Assembly: GCA_024305405.1 (NCBI GenBank)
Contig: JAKNDB010000108.1
Span: 1,427,501 to 1,491,500 of the forward strand
Reading direction: 5' to 3'
DNA length: 64,000 nucleotides
Source of the DNA: Dirofilaria immitis
Lineage: Eukaryota > Nematoda > Chromadorea > Rhabditida > Onchocercidae
Each line of letters starts with the position of its first letter. Position 1 is the stretch's first letter. Below are positions 35,476 through 48,500 of the stretch, in pieces. The translations under genes and the position numbers were made by a program. The notes under the pieces were generated by a model. The model was given only the letters and a program-made list of their open reading frames with translations, was not told the DNA's origin and made no database searches.

Positions 35476-38372
35476 TTAACTTACAGATGTGAACAACTTA
35501 TAAACAAAACAGGAACTATTTGGCCCAATATCGAAAAAGTGCATATCTGTTGGTTTTGCCATCCTTCGCTTCAGTCGGGAACGTAAAGACATTTTCGGAT
35601 TTGTGATAAAATCATACATTATATAAATCCAACTTGAATGTATCATGTAATCTTGGTAGTATTCCGGAGCTATAGCTCTAATCTGCAAATTCATGAACAT
35701 AATCTCGATAATAAAATAAAATTCGCGACAAGTACGTGACTTTGAAAACATAACACAAAAACAAATAACGAACCTTTGCAAGGTTACGGCCACAAACATA
35801 TGGAAAATCATGGTGCTCAATATGATAACCAACATTGAATGTTACTAAGTTTATCGGCCCATAATAACTAAAGAATATAATGCTAAATAGCATACATATT
35901 AATGAAATAGATATTTCGAAAAGAAATAAGGGCACTTTCAAAGAACACAGATTAAAAAATGTTACAAAAACTAAAAAAATAATATAAACATCGCTTGAAC
36001 ACATTGAAATGCCATGCAAGGATTATCTTGAAGGATTTTAATCCTTAAGCAAACGAAACAAGAATCCTTCTTCACAGACTCTATAAATTCGATATTTGTT
36101 CATTGTTAATGGAAATTTCCATACCGTTTTTCTCATTTTACCACAAAAAATTTTTGCATTTATTTACCTGTATGTTTCTTGTCCAGGATTAAAAACATAG
36201 TGGTCAGAAATATAGTGACCAGCAAGTGGATGCATACCCGATCCAACTAGAAACCCACCGAATAAACATGCAAAGATTTCCAACCGAAATAACTGATAAC
36301 TATATAATCAACAGAAATTTGGAACAATGCATTTAGAATCTCTAAATCCGTAATAGCCTGAAAATCTTTTAAAATCTCAGCAAAAAGAGGAAATAATAAG
36401 GACAACAATAATAAAATGATTGTGAAATAGAAAAAATATGAAATAATTGTAATAAATAAATTTTCTGATGCCCTTATAGCAGAAAAACATAAACATAATC
36501 TCAAGATATATATCGAAATAATCCATTACGTCATCTTCATCAAATATTTAAATAGCTATTTATAAGATAAAATATCTAAAACCATGTTTTACCAACCTTT
36601 GGGTAAATAAGAAATGGTCTTAAAGCATAAAATACTGGTTGGAGAAAAATCCATAACATTTTTCCCAAAGTATAGCGAAAATGTCGAGCTTCGAAATCCG
36701 TCGGTATATCAGTATCCAATATTTCTTCGCCTAGAAAACACTATATTCCAGACATAATTTTTCAATTATATATAAGTCTGAAGCACGTTGTATTCGAAAG
36801 TTTCTACTTGGAACTGCAATTAAAATATAAATATTCCATAGTGTTATATAGGAAAGTATTTACCCATGTAGCGATGGTGTTCCAAATGATACTTCTTGAA
36901 GGAAACCGACATAGGTATCATTAACGGCAGATTAGCAATAAATCCAAATAAACGGTTCTTAAATATTTTTTGACAATCAGCATTTAAAACTTTGAAAAAT
37001 ACAATTTGGAATAGATTTTTTCATCTCAATCCTTGCTGCTAACAACAAACTTCACCATTTCTTCCAAACGTTACCTATCGCTTATCGTACAATACAAAAG
37101 TGATATGAAAAAGGTGGAAAATTATGCCTGCTAAGTGAACTATATTCTTTTCAACTTTTATCCTTATTTCCTCTCTCTCTCTCTCTCTCTATTCATCCTC
37201 TTTTTAAATCATTATCGTTAAAACAATGATAAACATCTTGTAGTACTATTAACAATGCTAATGGATTTCCCTTTTTTCCTTTTTCATAGTTCATATGCGC
37301 TCTTTGCGATCTCAGATTATCTTGGCCTAATACAGTCTCTAAACTCAATTAAAATATCTGGCAAAAAAAAAAATTTTACGAAATTATTGTTTTTTCAAGC
37401 AATCTTTATAGCGAAGATGTCTGAAACTACGATTTATTGAATTTTATACAAATATTCTACAAAATAAAACAAACCGCAAGAGGTCGAGAACAACCGAATG
37501 CCATATTATGTGATATTTCATGAATAGCTAATGTAAGTGAATGTCCAATGGTACCAAATGTAAAATATGCTTGCAAACAAATCAATAGCCAATCGGAGTC
37601 TGTAACAAATTAAGAAATATTTTTGGAACAGAAGTGTAAACGAGCGATGTAGAATATTTGTATAAAATTCTTTAGCAATAGTTTCAGACGTCAATTTGAA
37701 GCTTTTCCGATATTATTACTCTTTGGATTTATTTAAATTTCATACTTTTATTATTGGCTTCAATAATCTATTTCATTCTATGAATATGAAGCTACACCTA
37801 TTAATATAAATATAGAAAATAAATTTCTAGAATTTTGGAATGTGTTTTAAAAGATATCAAATATTAAGATGAAGCATAATATCTTGAAGATTTACATCAA
37901 ATTAAAATCGATAATTAGGCCATAAAAATTCTAACATGAATTTTTTTGCAAATATAAAACCAGGCCAAAATATTTGCATCTTTCTTGATCATAATAATAA
38001 TCGACGAGCAAACATTATATTCAAATTAATTTCAAATTTAATTAAATGAAATTGTCTCAATTATGAATATACCTCGTAAAAGCCAAGCTATGCTAAATTG
38101 TGCAATAACCATTGCCACAACAACATACTTGAATGATGGATCAATGCCGAAATAATTCCTAATTTCCGGATGCTTTTGGATTATCTCATTTCGTCTGAAT
38201 GGAATTTTTAAAGATATTTACGTCAACTTGAAAAGTTATCAAAAAGTTTTTCATTTTTGTCAATTATCAAATATTAGATTTAGTAAATCAAATTTTTAAA
38301 TTAACAAATTAACCTTCTTGCATGTGGTTCTTCCGTATACGACCAACTTACATCTGCCACACCTTCATCCAT
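35476..38372 (-). CDS. DEGS1: Sphingolipid delta-4 desaturase (dihydroceramide desaturase)
   Basis: ER membrane di-iron enzyme that puts the 4,5-trans double bond into dihydroceramide to make ceramide. Exons: 38372-38314, 38194-38073, 37599-37475, 36957-36864, 36730-36597, 36357-36168, 35867-35774, 35682-35476; about 341 residues (human DEGS1 has 323). Histidine boxes sit at the family positions: HEISH (87-91), HLEHH (126-130) and HIEHH (257-261), the last within [10 protein letters not shown]. The N-terminus ([13 protein letters not shown], then HPEIR) and the [16 protein letters not shown] block fit DES1. Exon 6 needs one extra base near 36272 to join WKS to [19 protein letters not shown]; all other phases agree. 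The last exon ends in TAA that overlaps a perfect donor (TCT/GTAAGT), so a further alternative exon is possible. It lies 1.1 kb downstream of the POMGNT1-like gene on the same strand. Confidence 0.93.
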
Positions 38373-39482
38373 TATCAATATAACTCGTTTCTAACGAAAT
38401 TTTCGAAAACTATTTTTAAAAACAACAAATAATTTCTCTAAATTAAATATCGATTAGAAAATAATGATAATATCAGAAATCAAAATGAATCACCCATGTC
38501 AATCCTCTTTCTCCATTCTCTCCTACCTCACATATCGCCGATTTTTTATTTCGTCTATTCCGCTAAGCATAATTCTGATTTGAAAATCTGATAAATCCAT
38601 AAAATTTCCAAATTATGAACACCAAATCGTTCATCATAATATTTCGCAAGAAATTCAAAATTTGAAATTCAAACTTTTGAAATAAAAATTTTCATCCCTT
38701 CTGCAGTATTTCGAAACCCTTTTGAAAAACATTATCATTATTTCAATTAATACAAATATAAATAACTTCCTTGAAAAAGTAATTAATTCTTCAACTAAAT
38801 CAATATTTTCTTATAGTCATTTATATTACAATTTCCTTGATTAATATATGAAATACTCTGGTTATACATTAAATTACCATATAAACAAAGGAGAGATATA
38901 ATGACTAAGTTTAAAGAAGGCCATCAGAGCAATAAATTAAGACTAATAATATAAGAAATTAAATAAATGAAACAATTGATAAATTCAATTCGAGCGTTTC
39001 AAAATTAAATAAATAAAATTCAGAAGGAATAGAATTATTTGCCAGAATTAAATATACAACGAATTATGAAAATGAACAACACATATGAGCCAATATTAAT
39101 ATCAAAGGAAGTTATTTCGATCAATTGTTAATCACCCATCAACTGTTAGATTGTCAAATGGCAAATAAATTAAGGGAAAGATTTCTTAACAACAAAAACT
39201 GTTTTATTTTTGGTAAAAAATAAATTTTGAAAATACCTATAAGTATTGAGAAAGACGTCATTTTCTTAAAAGAAAACTAAGTCTGCAATTTATTTAATAT
39301 GAACCCGAATAAGTACAGAAATGACTACAAATAAAAGGATGAAGAAAGAATTGAATCCGAAAAAGATGAATTTTTCAACTTAAATTTCAAATTTTCATCA
39401 AATTTCGAATTCAAATCAGTGAATGCAAGAATGAGCAAAAAAATGATTGTAGATAAATAAATGCACTTATATCGATGTTATA
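38373..39482. other. Spacer between desaturase and POMGNT1-like gene
   Basis: 1.1 kb without coding evidence. An acceptor-like TTCGTTAG lies about 18 bases ahead of the desaturase ATG on the minus strand, a possible trans-splice site. Confidence 0.55.
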
Positions 39483-42400
39483 TTAAAAAATTATATAATG
39501 ATGATTGAAAGTACTCGAAATAAATCTAATTGGAATGACATCACAGGTAAGCAATAGCATGAAATCTTGGACTAAAAAAGGTGTTGCAATTTGAATGTCT
39601 TCAGTGCAAAACTGAGATGTCGAAGTTTGAATTTCTGATTTGGCTTTAAGAAGAGAACTATGACTTGCAACTAGCATATACCATGCATGTTTAGTTGAGA
39701 TTCTGAAATAGTTTTGAAATTTTTGTAAAATTTTTAAATCTGATCGTTACTTTTAATAAAAATTCATGATTAATAGATCAAAAAGCACAAAAACACAAGA
39801 AAATTCAGTAATAAATCACACTTACTGTATCGTTCCTTTATATGAACCTAATGGATGGTTGTTTACGATATATAAATTGAAACATTGAGCTAACTGTGAT
39901 AGCACACTCGTATTTTCATCATATACAATAATGATAGTACTGAAATACTTTCATGCGTTATTTTCATGTTTTCGAAAGGACTTAAATATAAATTTAAAAT
40001 CCTGAAGAGATCTGCATCGCAATTTCTCAAAAACGAACAAAGTTTCCATCGCACTGCTAACAGTATGACATATTTCTGAGGATTTCTAATTGAGAAGATA
40101 CGAGTGTATATTCCATGAATTAAGCAGACAGTTTTACAACTCACATCAGAAACATCTTTTCAGAAGAGTATTTTAGCTAACCGAGCTGATGATTAGACAA
40201 TTAGTGGTCCTTTTCAGTTTAAAATTTCATTAAATACTACTTATAATGTAATAAGATGTTTAGATTAAAGTTTCTTTCAAAACTTTTCATAGACAACCAT
40301 ATCTAACATAAAGTTATGTTGCTTTCTATGATTAGAAAATCCTACAATTCTAATACTTAATCTTTCTTAAATTTTAATTTAATATTTTCCAAATATTTTT
40401 ACTTCATTTGCAAATTAGTTCGGTATAATTTTTTCATCACGAAATGTAACCGAAATTGATTCTAATCATAATGTAAGAAACACTTACGCAATCGTGATAT
40501 TATCGAAATTACTAACACCATGCGCATCAAATATGCCGTCGTGACAATCAACATAATCTTTGACATGAAATTTCCAACCATTTTCAATAACTTCTTTCAA
40601 TTCTGCATCATAGCTTTCTTCACTTAATCGATCTGCATTTTCCACTATTTCATCGCCATTCCTAAATAATAAAAGATTTTTATCCGAATCCTTGCAAAAA
40701 ATTGTTTCAAAATAAACACAATAATATGAAAATATAAATTAATAAAAAAATTTTTCGGCCAATAATGATAAAAATTCGAGGCAGAAAAAAAAAAACAAAG
40801 AATGAAATATTACAAAAACAAAGAAAAACAAGCATAAGAAAACGAAAAAATTTGTTAATACTAACAATAGATTGCTATTTTGGATGGCTCTTTTCGCGTG
40901 CCATCGTTTTTCGTTAATGAAACCAAATCAAATGTTTTGATATGTTCAACACGCGATACAGCGGCTATATATGAGATATCAGAAATCAACCAGCCAAATT
41001 TCGTTCTTTCACAACACTTTAAAAGAAAAAAAAGAGTGCAGAAGAAATCTATCCAAAATATCACAACATTTACAAATACAAGTTTGAAAATATCAATGAT
41101 TTCCAAACTACTTCGACACTAAAATTATTCGATGCTTCCGAATCTCCTTCGGCTTTCATCATAAAAACCATAATTCATTCCTTTTCAATTATACGACTAA
41201 AATTGATATGAGCATATTTTTATATCCTTATCATTTCTTTTTATTGATTTCTAGACTCACCTGTCGATTTTTCATAAATTTATTGTAGAATGACTTTTTA
41301 TCACATAAGCACCAGCTGCAGTACCATTTTCAATACGATATACAGATGCAACATCCACATCACGACTTTTAACAACTTAAAATCAGAAAACGCTATTAAT
41401 GATTTTGAATGTTCATCTCTCTTGCAGTACGAAAAAAACATCTCCTATTTGAGTGGTAACTTATAATAATTTACGCTATTTTGTCGTCAACATGAATCAA
41501 TGTCCCACGAACAAATGATGAAATCTTGATATGCTAAAATTTATATCATACAACATGTAAGACATTTGTGCAGAATACTACTAAAAATGAGGTTCTTTAA
41601 AATAACCCATCCTCAGTATAGTAGAAGCCACCAAATTTCAGAAAGTTGATGAAGAGCATTTAAGCCTGTTAGTAGAAACGTCACCAAAAATGAATCCAAA
41701 CAATTAAATCATTATTTATAGTATTTAAGGTGTAATAGAGTAGTATAATGAGAAAAATTGGAATAATAAAAAAATTACTGTTCTCATTGAGCGTAAGAAT
41801 AAAGTTTGCAGTTTTATCTTTCAGGAAGTTTGGCAATATTTGCGCAAGAAAATACAAAAACCAGGCAACAATATCATATCTTCTTCAATAACAATTATAC
41901 ATGGTGCATACGGAAACAGTGTCATCATATGATCGATACCTTCCAATACGAAATCTGCAAGTGTTGATCATTTCCAACTAAAAATTTCTTGTAAAACAAA
42001 TTAAAAAAAAAAAAAGAAAATGTTTACGCTACCATTGTAAGAAGCGGAATTGTTGATTGGTAAAGCTCTAACATGAAATAATGCGCTCAGATCTGATATT
42101 TCACCATAAATAGAATCAAATGCAACAACAACATTTTGAGGATTAATACCATCTTGTACATAAATACTTTCCAAGCATAAACGTATATTATTCATATTTA
42201 AACCTGTAATAAGTAACTTCAATAACATCTCAAAAATAGGAGATTTATAAGCAAAATTAGAAAATATCGGACTGTTCTTTACTTTATCTTAAATTTTCTA
42301 GCTTACAATTTGTTATGCATATTTATCTAGCCACTCCTGTAGCATATAAAGCATTTGGATAACACATAATATATGAATCACAAAAACACACACACACACC

Positions 42401-45400
42401 TCCAGCAAGTAATATTGGAACTGTATAAATGGGATCTGTTGATGGTAAATGAGTTTGACTACTGCGTGGCACTAATGGTATATCAAGACGGCTTTCTGAA
42501 AACAAAAATAAAATGCTATCACAGAACGATTCAACAAATTCAAAATCTCATTTATTTAATTTTTTAATGATTTCAAAAATTTTTTCTTTTTGAATCATAT
42601 TAATCAATTTTTTAGTTCTTGTTATCATAAGCAAAACAATTTTAAAATGTAAACTGTGATCTACAGCAATCATTTGTTACAAAAGATAATTTATCATCGA
42701 AAAGGACAGTCAAAAAGTAACAGTGCTTATTAATGTCATTTTGAAAGAAACAACAAAAAAAAACACGCACATATCTGAAAGGAAGACAAAAGTTTAAAGA
42801 TTGAAAATAAAAGCACACAAAAAATATAAAAATACTATATAATACTTAAAGAATAAAATTAAGCAACATAAAGTAAGCTAACCATCGCAAAAGTCTTCGT
42901 AACCATCATATCGGGAACAAAAATGTCTTCGGAGCATATTTTGTGTCTTTGATAAACCATTATTAACTGTTTTGAGTCCATCCACTAGAAAAAATCACTT
43001 CTTAAAAAGTCAAGACAAAGTAATGTCTTATTTTAAAATACCGCGAAATAAATTCAACCTACACACTGAAGGTACACAAATGGTTTGTCTAATCGGTTTA
43101 GCCCAGTCATTGCCAGATGCCAAATTCATATCCTCGAATGGTGTGTAACCATCAATTCCTTTTGGCCAATGAAATACCATGAAGCACGGAATTTCAGGCG
43201 ATATATGAGGCTTGAACCTAACTCGTAAAAAATATGCTTCGCCATATCTGATAAGCTGAAAGGAAAACTGTTGCTTTTTCTTATGACAATCAAAAAACTA
43301 CTGCTAAAATATAGCAACTGACAAACCTATTCGATGCTTCATCAAAACTGATTACAGCTAGAATCTCTCCAGGCGATAGTTGCTCCAAAAACAAAACCAG
43401 TGCTGAGCTATCTATAAGAAACTACGTTTTACTATAATGGTGCTTTTGCTTTCAAATTTGTTAAATTTTTTAAATGTTAATTGTTTCATCTCAATTAATA
43501 GTGCAATTTCAAAAGTGCATATCAGACGTGTGCTAAATTTTTAGAAACCTCAAGACGGGAATGCGTCAAATATATTGTGCATTGGAAGTTATGAGCGAAA
43601 TATGTTAGTTCAAGCAGTATTAATTTGTGGTACAATAGAAAGTGCAATTTTTATAAAACCACAATACTATCAGGTGCTTTTGTCAATTGTAAAAAAGAAA
43701 AAAAAGACGCTTCTATTATTTCTTACTAATAACGGAATCAAGTTTTGTTTCAAAAAAATATCAAAAACACAGTATTATTAACCTGCTTTTACTAGATATT
43801 TAAAGCTAGCAAAACAAAAACTTTATATTCAATACAAGAAAATTACTCACAAAAAGTTATGTACCTTCAAGGTAGGTGTCATAGTGCCCAGTACGCATTA
43901 CTTGATGAGTTTTAGAATCAATCACAACTAAATTCAACCCACGACCAGCAGAATTCAGATCTCGATCTATTATTCTACAAACAATATTTTATATACATAA
44001 TGGATAAGCTAAGATGCTACTGAACTTGTTAAATAATTTAAATTCTTAATTGAAATTATCCAAAATTCTAGTAACACTGCTAACAAATGAACGGTGCTAA
44101 ATAATAAAACAGTAATAGGTACTAAAATGAAGAAGCCGGACTAATGAATCACATAATGAATCATGCTTATGATTAAAGCATATCGAAGTGATAAAAATAC
44201 ACATAATTTTAAATATCTTTCTTTTTAAGTATAAATCACTATAGATTTCTATCAAAAATGTCAAACACTTACAATCTTCCATTGACGCACAATTGAGGTG
44301 AATCATCTTTGTCTTTCCCCGAATAAAAAACATCGGAATTTCATCTAAAATGATTGCGTCAAATTATTTGCTCACATGCAAAATAGTCCTTAGAATTCCG
44401 ACTTACAATAATCACACTCTTTTTGATAATTCGGTCATCAAATTACAGATGAATAGCTATTCATCCATACCACAGTTGCGGAAGAGGGACCTTGTTTGCA
44501 AGTTAAAAGAAAGCTTTACAAGATGATTGTAAGATTTAGCTCAAAATTTCTCGAATGAAATGACTAAGTAAAACTGTTAACATCCTAATTATATCATTTC
44601 TCACTAAGCTATGACTAATAACGCTCAACTTTTCAGTAAGCAATAGTTGATCATTTAATGAAACACATCACCAAAGACTAATATTATGATACACAGTCAT
44701 AGTCATGCATGAACACTTCCAAATATATTCATGTGAATGCTCCTATCCCTCAAGTTCATTACCCAATTAGAGATGAAAAAAATACAAAAAAAAAAAGAAA
44801 AAAGATTGGAACCTTCAGGGCAATTCTCTGAATGGCCACAATTCGGTAATTCGGCACCTAAATTCACTTTCATTTTTTGTCCTTTTACAGCTGAAAGTTG
44901 AGCAACAACATGCTCATCAATATGGTGTGCTTCGGGTATTTGTATTGTAACATTTGCCAGTTTCCCCACTATAAACTAATAAATTTTTATCTAAAAAAAG
45001 AAAAAAAGAAGGAAAAAACAAGAATTCAAGAATAAAAAGTTGAAATTCCAATGCATCCACTTCATAACACCGCAAGTAAAACCGGCTTAAGAATAATTCC
45101 CATTCAATAGAGTAGTAATCCTAGTTGTACGTTAAAATAAAAACATATATCAGTGTAAATTTTAATCAACTAACTGATGTGAGAATAACAACAAGAATTT
45201 TCTATAACTTAGATAAATACATTACAGTAATGTAATGAAACTAAACATTTCAAATTATATAACAACCATTATTAAAAGATAACTGGTACCAAATCAAATA
45301 TTAAATTTGAAAACTTTCAGCTGTCCATCAAAATTTTCACAATCTTAAAATTAATTAATATAAAAAGAAGTGTAACATACTCGGTGATTTTAAACATCTG

Positions 45401-47436
45401 ACATGATATTTTGGTTCTGCTATTTCCAATGGAACAACCTTTAAAAAGAGGAAAAAATTAAGAAAAAGTAAAAGTTTAATAAAGTTTTATCCAAAAACTG
45501 TTCGAAACATCAATCAAATCGTATTAAATAAAGAATAATAGCGAAATTTTAATTAACAACAACAACAACCTTTTCAAAAGCTGCCGGAACTAATAGACCT
45601 AGCTGCCCCATAAAAAGTATACTGCTTTCCGTTTTGTACTGTGCAAGTGACAAACCGAATAAACGTAATAATTGTCGTGTTTCCGCTGAGATCCTGCATT
45701 ATTCATTTAAATTTATTATTCTGCAGAGATAAAAAGAAATGAAAAACAATTACATTTACAGTTTTGGAAATTCAAAATCTCATTCTCCTGTAAGTCAGTT
45801 AATTCATGAATTTGTCCGAACGGTAAGTCAATCAGAGAATAAATAATTAAGAAAAAATGCAGCAAAACAATTGGCATCATGCAAGCTTTCTTTCAAATCG
45901 ATGCAAAACCAGAGCTAGAATTAACAATGAGAGATAATTTTATGTAATCATTCGTATAATCATAAAATCAAGAGCAAGGCTTTAGTTCGAAAGATATCTT
46001 GCTGAAAAAGCTAAAAATTAAATTACTAATTGTGTCGAAAAAGTAAAAGCCATAAAAGAAAAACATACTTCGATGAAACATCACCGTATGAAGTTCCTAT
46101 AATAATTTGATAACTTTGCACTTGTGCCAATAACTTTATAACAGAAAAATCACTGTCTTGAACGCTTAAATAATGTACACCGATCACGCTTTTGTTACCT
46201 ACAATGTAAGAACTTTTTATTTTCTTCTAATAATTTCACAAAAAAAAGTTAAAAAAATTTTTGCAAACAATAAAATCTATGCGGATTTGAAATTTATTTG
46301 TTCAATTAGAAGTGCAATAGTTGAATTTTCTTCGTTTTGAATTATTCAGTTGTTAAATACAAAAGAAAAAAAAAGCTGAAAATATTTTTCATTGTTTTGT
46401 ACACTGTTTAAATAAACGATGGAAGTGCTATTATAGCATCCTAGAATATGTAACACATTGAAATAAGATTTGATACTTATACGATTAGATGGACACAAAA
46501 TTAGTTAAAAGAAAACAATATAACGGTTTGTAAAATAATGCTTGAAAACTTACTGTTCAAAATAGCGATATTTAATCCTCTAACCAATTTTGAACTATCA
46601 AACAATCTTAAAAAACAAAAACATTGATAGAATAAACTAAGAAAAAAATTTCAAGTAACAGAAAATTCTTTCGGTAAAGGTACTGGAGATTTATATAATA
46701 TACATGAAGTTTTTAATATAATGATAAATACAATTTTGGAAATTAAATTCAATATTATTTTTAATTCATATATAATGAAATAATTTAAGATAAAACAAAT
46801 TTCAAAAAATAAAATAACTTTTTATTATTCAAACATAGCAATGGTGGTTTCGTTCGACTTTCTGATCTCAACAAAACTGTCGCTTCATCTTTAGGACAAT
46901 ATGCATTTTTCATGCATTCATTATCTGCAATAATAGTAATTAACGGATTACAAAGAATACTTTAAATTATACGATTCTATTTTTTCGGGAAGAATAGAAT
47001 GATACAATTAGTTATTATGGGATTAATTAATAAACACCTTCGTTTTTGATTGTATTAAATTATTTCATAAATACATTTTCCACGTTTTTAATATCAATAT
47101 AGAAGAAATATATACCAATAAGATTAGCAGGAACATTTCTTCGCAATTGAGCCCAATCTATAAATAAAATATTTTTGATATTTTCCCAGTATTTGAAAAT
47201 GCCATAATAAGTTCTACATTTCTGATAAATTTTAGTGATAGACCTTTTTCCTCTTTTTTGATAAAAATAATGATAAGAAAATGCTATAGTAAATTCTATT
47301 TATTTGATAAATAATTATGATAATAAAATTTACCATTCCAATGTCTAGATACATTAATGTATCGAATAAGTATCCAAAATGAAATGATTGAAATTAAAAG
47401 AAGTGAAATTCGTTTCAACCAGTTTAAACGAAGCAT
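39483..47436 (-). CDS. POMGNT1: POMGNT1-like type II glycosyltransferase (GT13) with two ILEI domains
   Basis: Predicted Golgi type II protein: short basic N-terminus and signal anchor (residues 9-26), two ILEI-type stem domains (about 80-210 and 275-410; GRGLNLVVID, SWYFIGQKG), the Cys-containing segment RRHFCSRYDGYEDFC, then a GT13-like domain from about 465. Exons: 47436-47334, 47157-47116, 46924-46819, 46606-46554, 46198-46069, 45693-45570, 45438-45381, 44968-44813, 44344-44273, 43974-43865, 43411-43327, 43255-43063, 42984-42883, 42495-42400, 42203-42033, 41954-41779, an unresolved part 41665-41261, 41016-40866, 40661-40488, 39939-39826, 39702-39483. The metal-binding EED is present (about 558-560). 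Human POMGNT1 adds GlcNAc to O-mannose on dystroglycan; here the sugar-nucleotide GNRP segment is replaced by GGLNMNN and other conserved residues differ, so activity is doubtful. Several single-base corrections are needed (44325, 43162, 41850, 41270, others). Confidence 0.8.
41261..41670 (-). pseudogene. Damaged or misassembled middle of the GT13 domain
   Basis: Exon pieces are recognisable but no single frame stays open. After an acceptor at 41666 the frames give SLNALHQ, then KFGGFYYTE, then GWVILKN, which fit the region before and at the family's GLGWVL motif only with two added bases. The 41375-41261 piece reads VKSRDVDVASVYRIENGTAA and reaches a perfect donor CAG/GTGAGT if one T is added near 41270. 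The WDxD-type segment of the family is visible only as SWDID near 41490. This could be heavy sequence error or real decay. Confidence 0.5.
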
Positions 47437-47479
47437 TTCTTTCGTTTCACTTGATATTCAATTAATACTTTCTCTTTCG

Positions 47480-47500
47480 CATGAAATCTAGAAATGAAAA
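47480..47500 (-). other. Likely trans-splice acceptor of POMGNT1-like gene
   Basis: Minus-strand TTTTCATTTCTAG ends at 47488; the ATG follows about 50 bases later. No matching upstream donor exon was found. Confidence 0.45.
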
Positions 47501-48500
47501 GAAAAAAAATCCATCATACGTAATCTTTTCGGTATTTCCGATATTATTGTATTTAAATATATCATTAGGAAGGATTAATACATATATTTCATGTATATTT
47601 ATTTAGTTATATTCAATTCTTTTTATTTATTTATTTAAGATTAAATGATTTTACCGATAAAATGATGGTGTATTCTTTTATATATTCGTATTCATATCAG
47701 TGACAATTTTGCTGAGAAATTCCCACAGAATCGTTCATCATAAATTGTTAATTTATGCTGTAATAATATGTTGCAGAAAATATTATGCTTATCGTTAATA
47801 TCAATTTCAATATTAACATGATAATTTTTATCATTACCAACAACGCAAATATTCAGAGTACAATTTTCAGTGATAGTTATGTGAACATTTTAGTAAATCC
47901 TATAATGTTTATTTAGTACATATACCGTTTTAGATCGTATATCTTGAACTTAAGAAAGGAAATAATAAAATTTATTAATCACAATAATAAAGAAATAAAA
48001 AAATACTTCAAAATTTCTTGCAAATACAGGGCAAACATAAACAATAATTGATCATCAAATCAACCAATTTGAAAAAAAAGACAAAAACTAGCAGATGAAA
48101 AGTTTAATTTATATGAATAAACTGAATCTCAAAAAGGAGCTTCAAAATAAAAATAAAGGAATTGTTGCAAAAAAATGAAGATTTCTAGGATTATAGATAG
48201 TAATGTTTGAAGGGTGTTATCATCAGTTTCTAATATTTGCAAGTCAATCCAATCTCGAATTTCAATCACTCGCACATTTGAGGCTATCAATTGGATTATT
48301 CGGTAAAACGAGAATTGAAGCATCTATTAAAATGTTTCGAAATTTTTGATTTAAATTAAATTATTCGGTAATTTGATGACTTGCACCGAAGCCTTCTGTT
48401 CGAATAGAATTTAGCCAAGCAAATGTGTATATTTTAGAAGAAAATTTGACAAATAATATTGTTACAGTAACATTATGCAAATCTTGCGATACGGTATGAG
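47500..48500. other. Upstream spacer of POMGNT1-like gene
   Basis: AT-rich, no coding evidence, no clear repeat until the array beginning near 48480. Confidence 0.55.

Noticed and set aside
40880..41122. 80-codon + strand ORF
   Set aside because: Antisense shadow of a POMGNT1-like exon (41016-40866) that fits by phase and neighbours.
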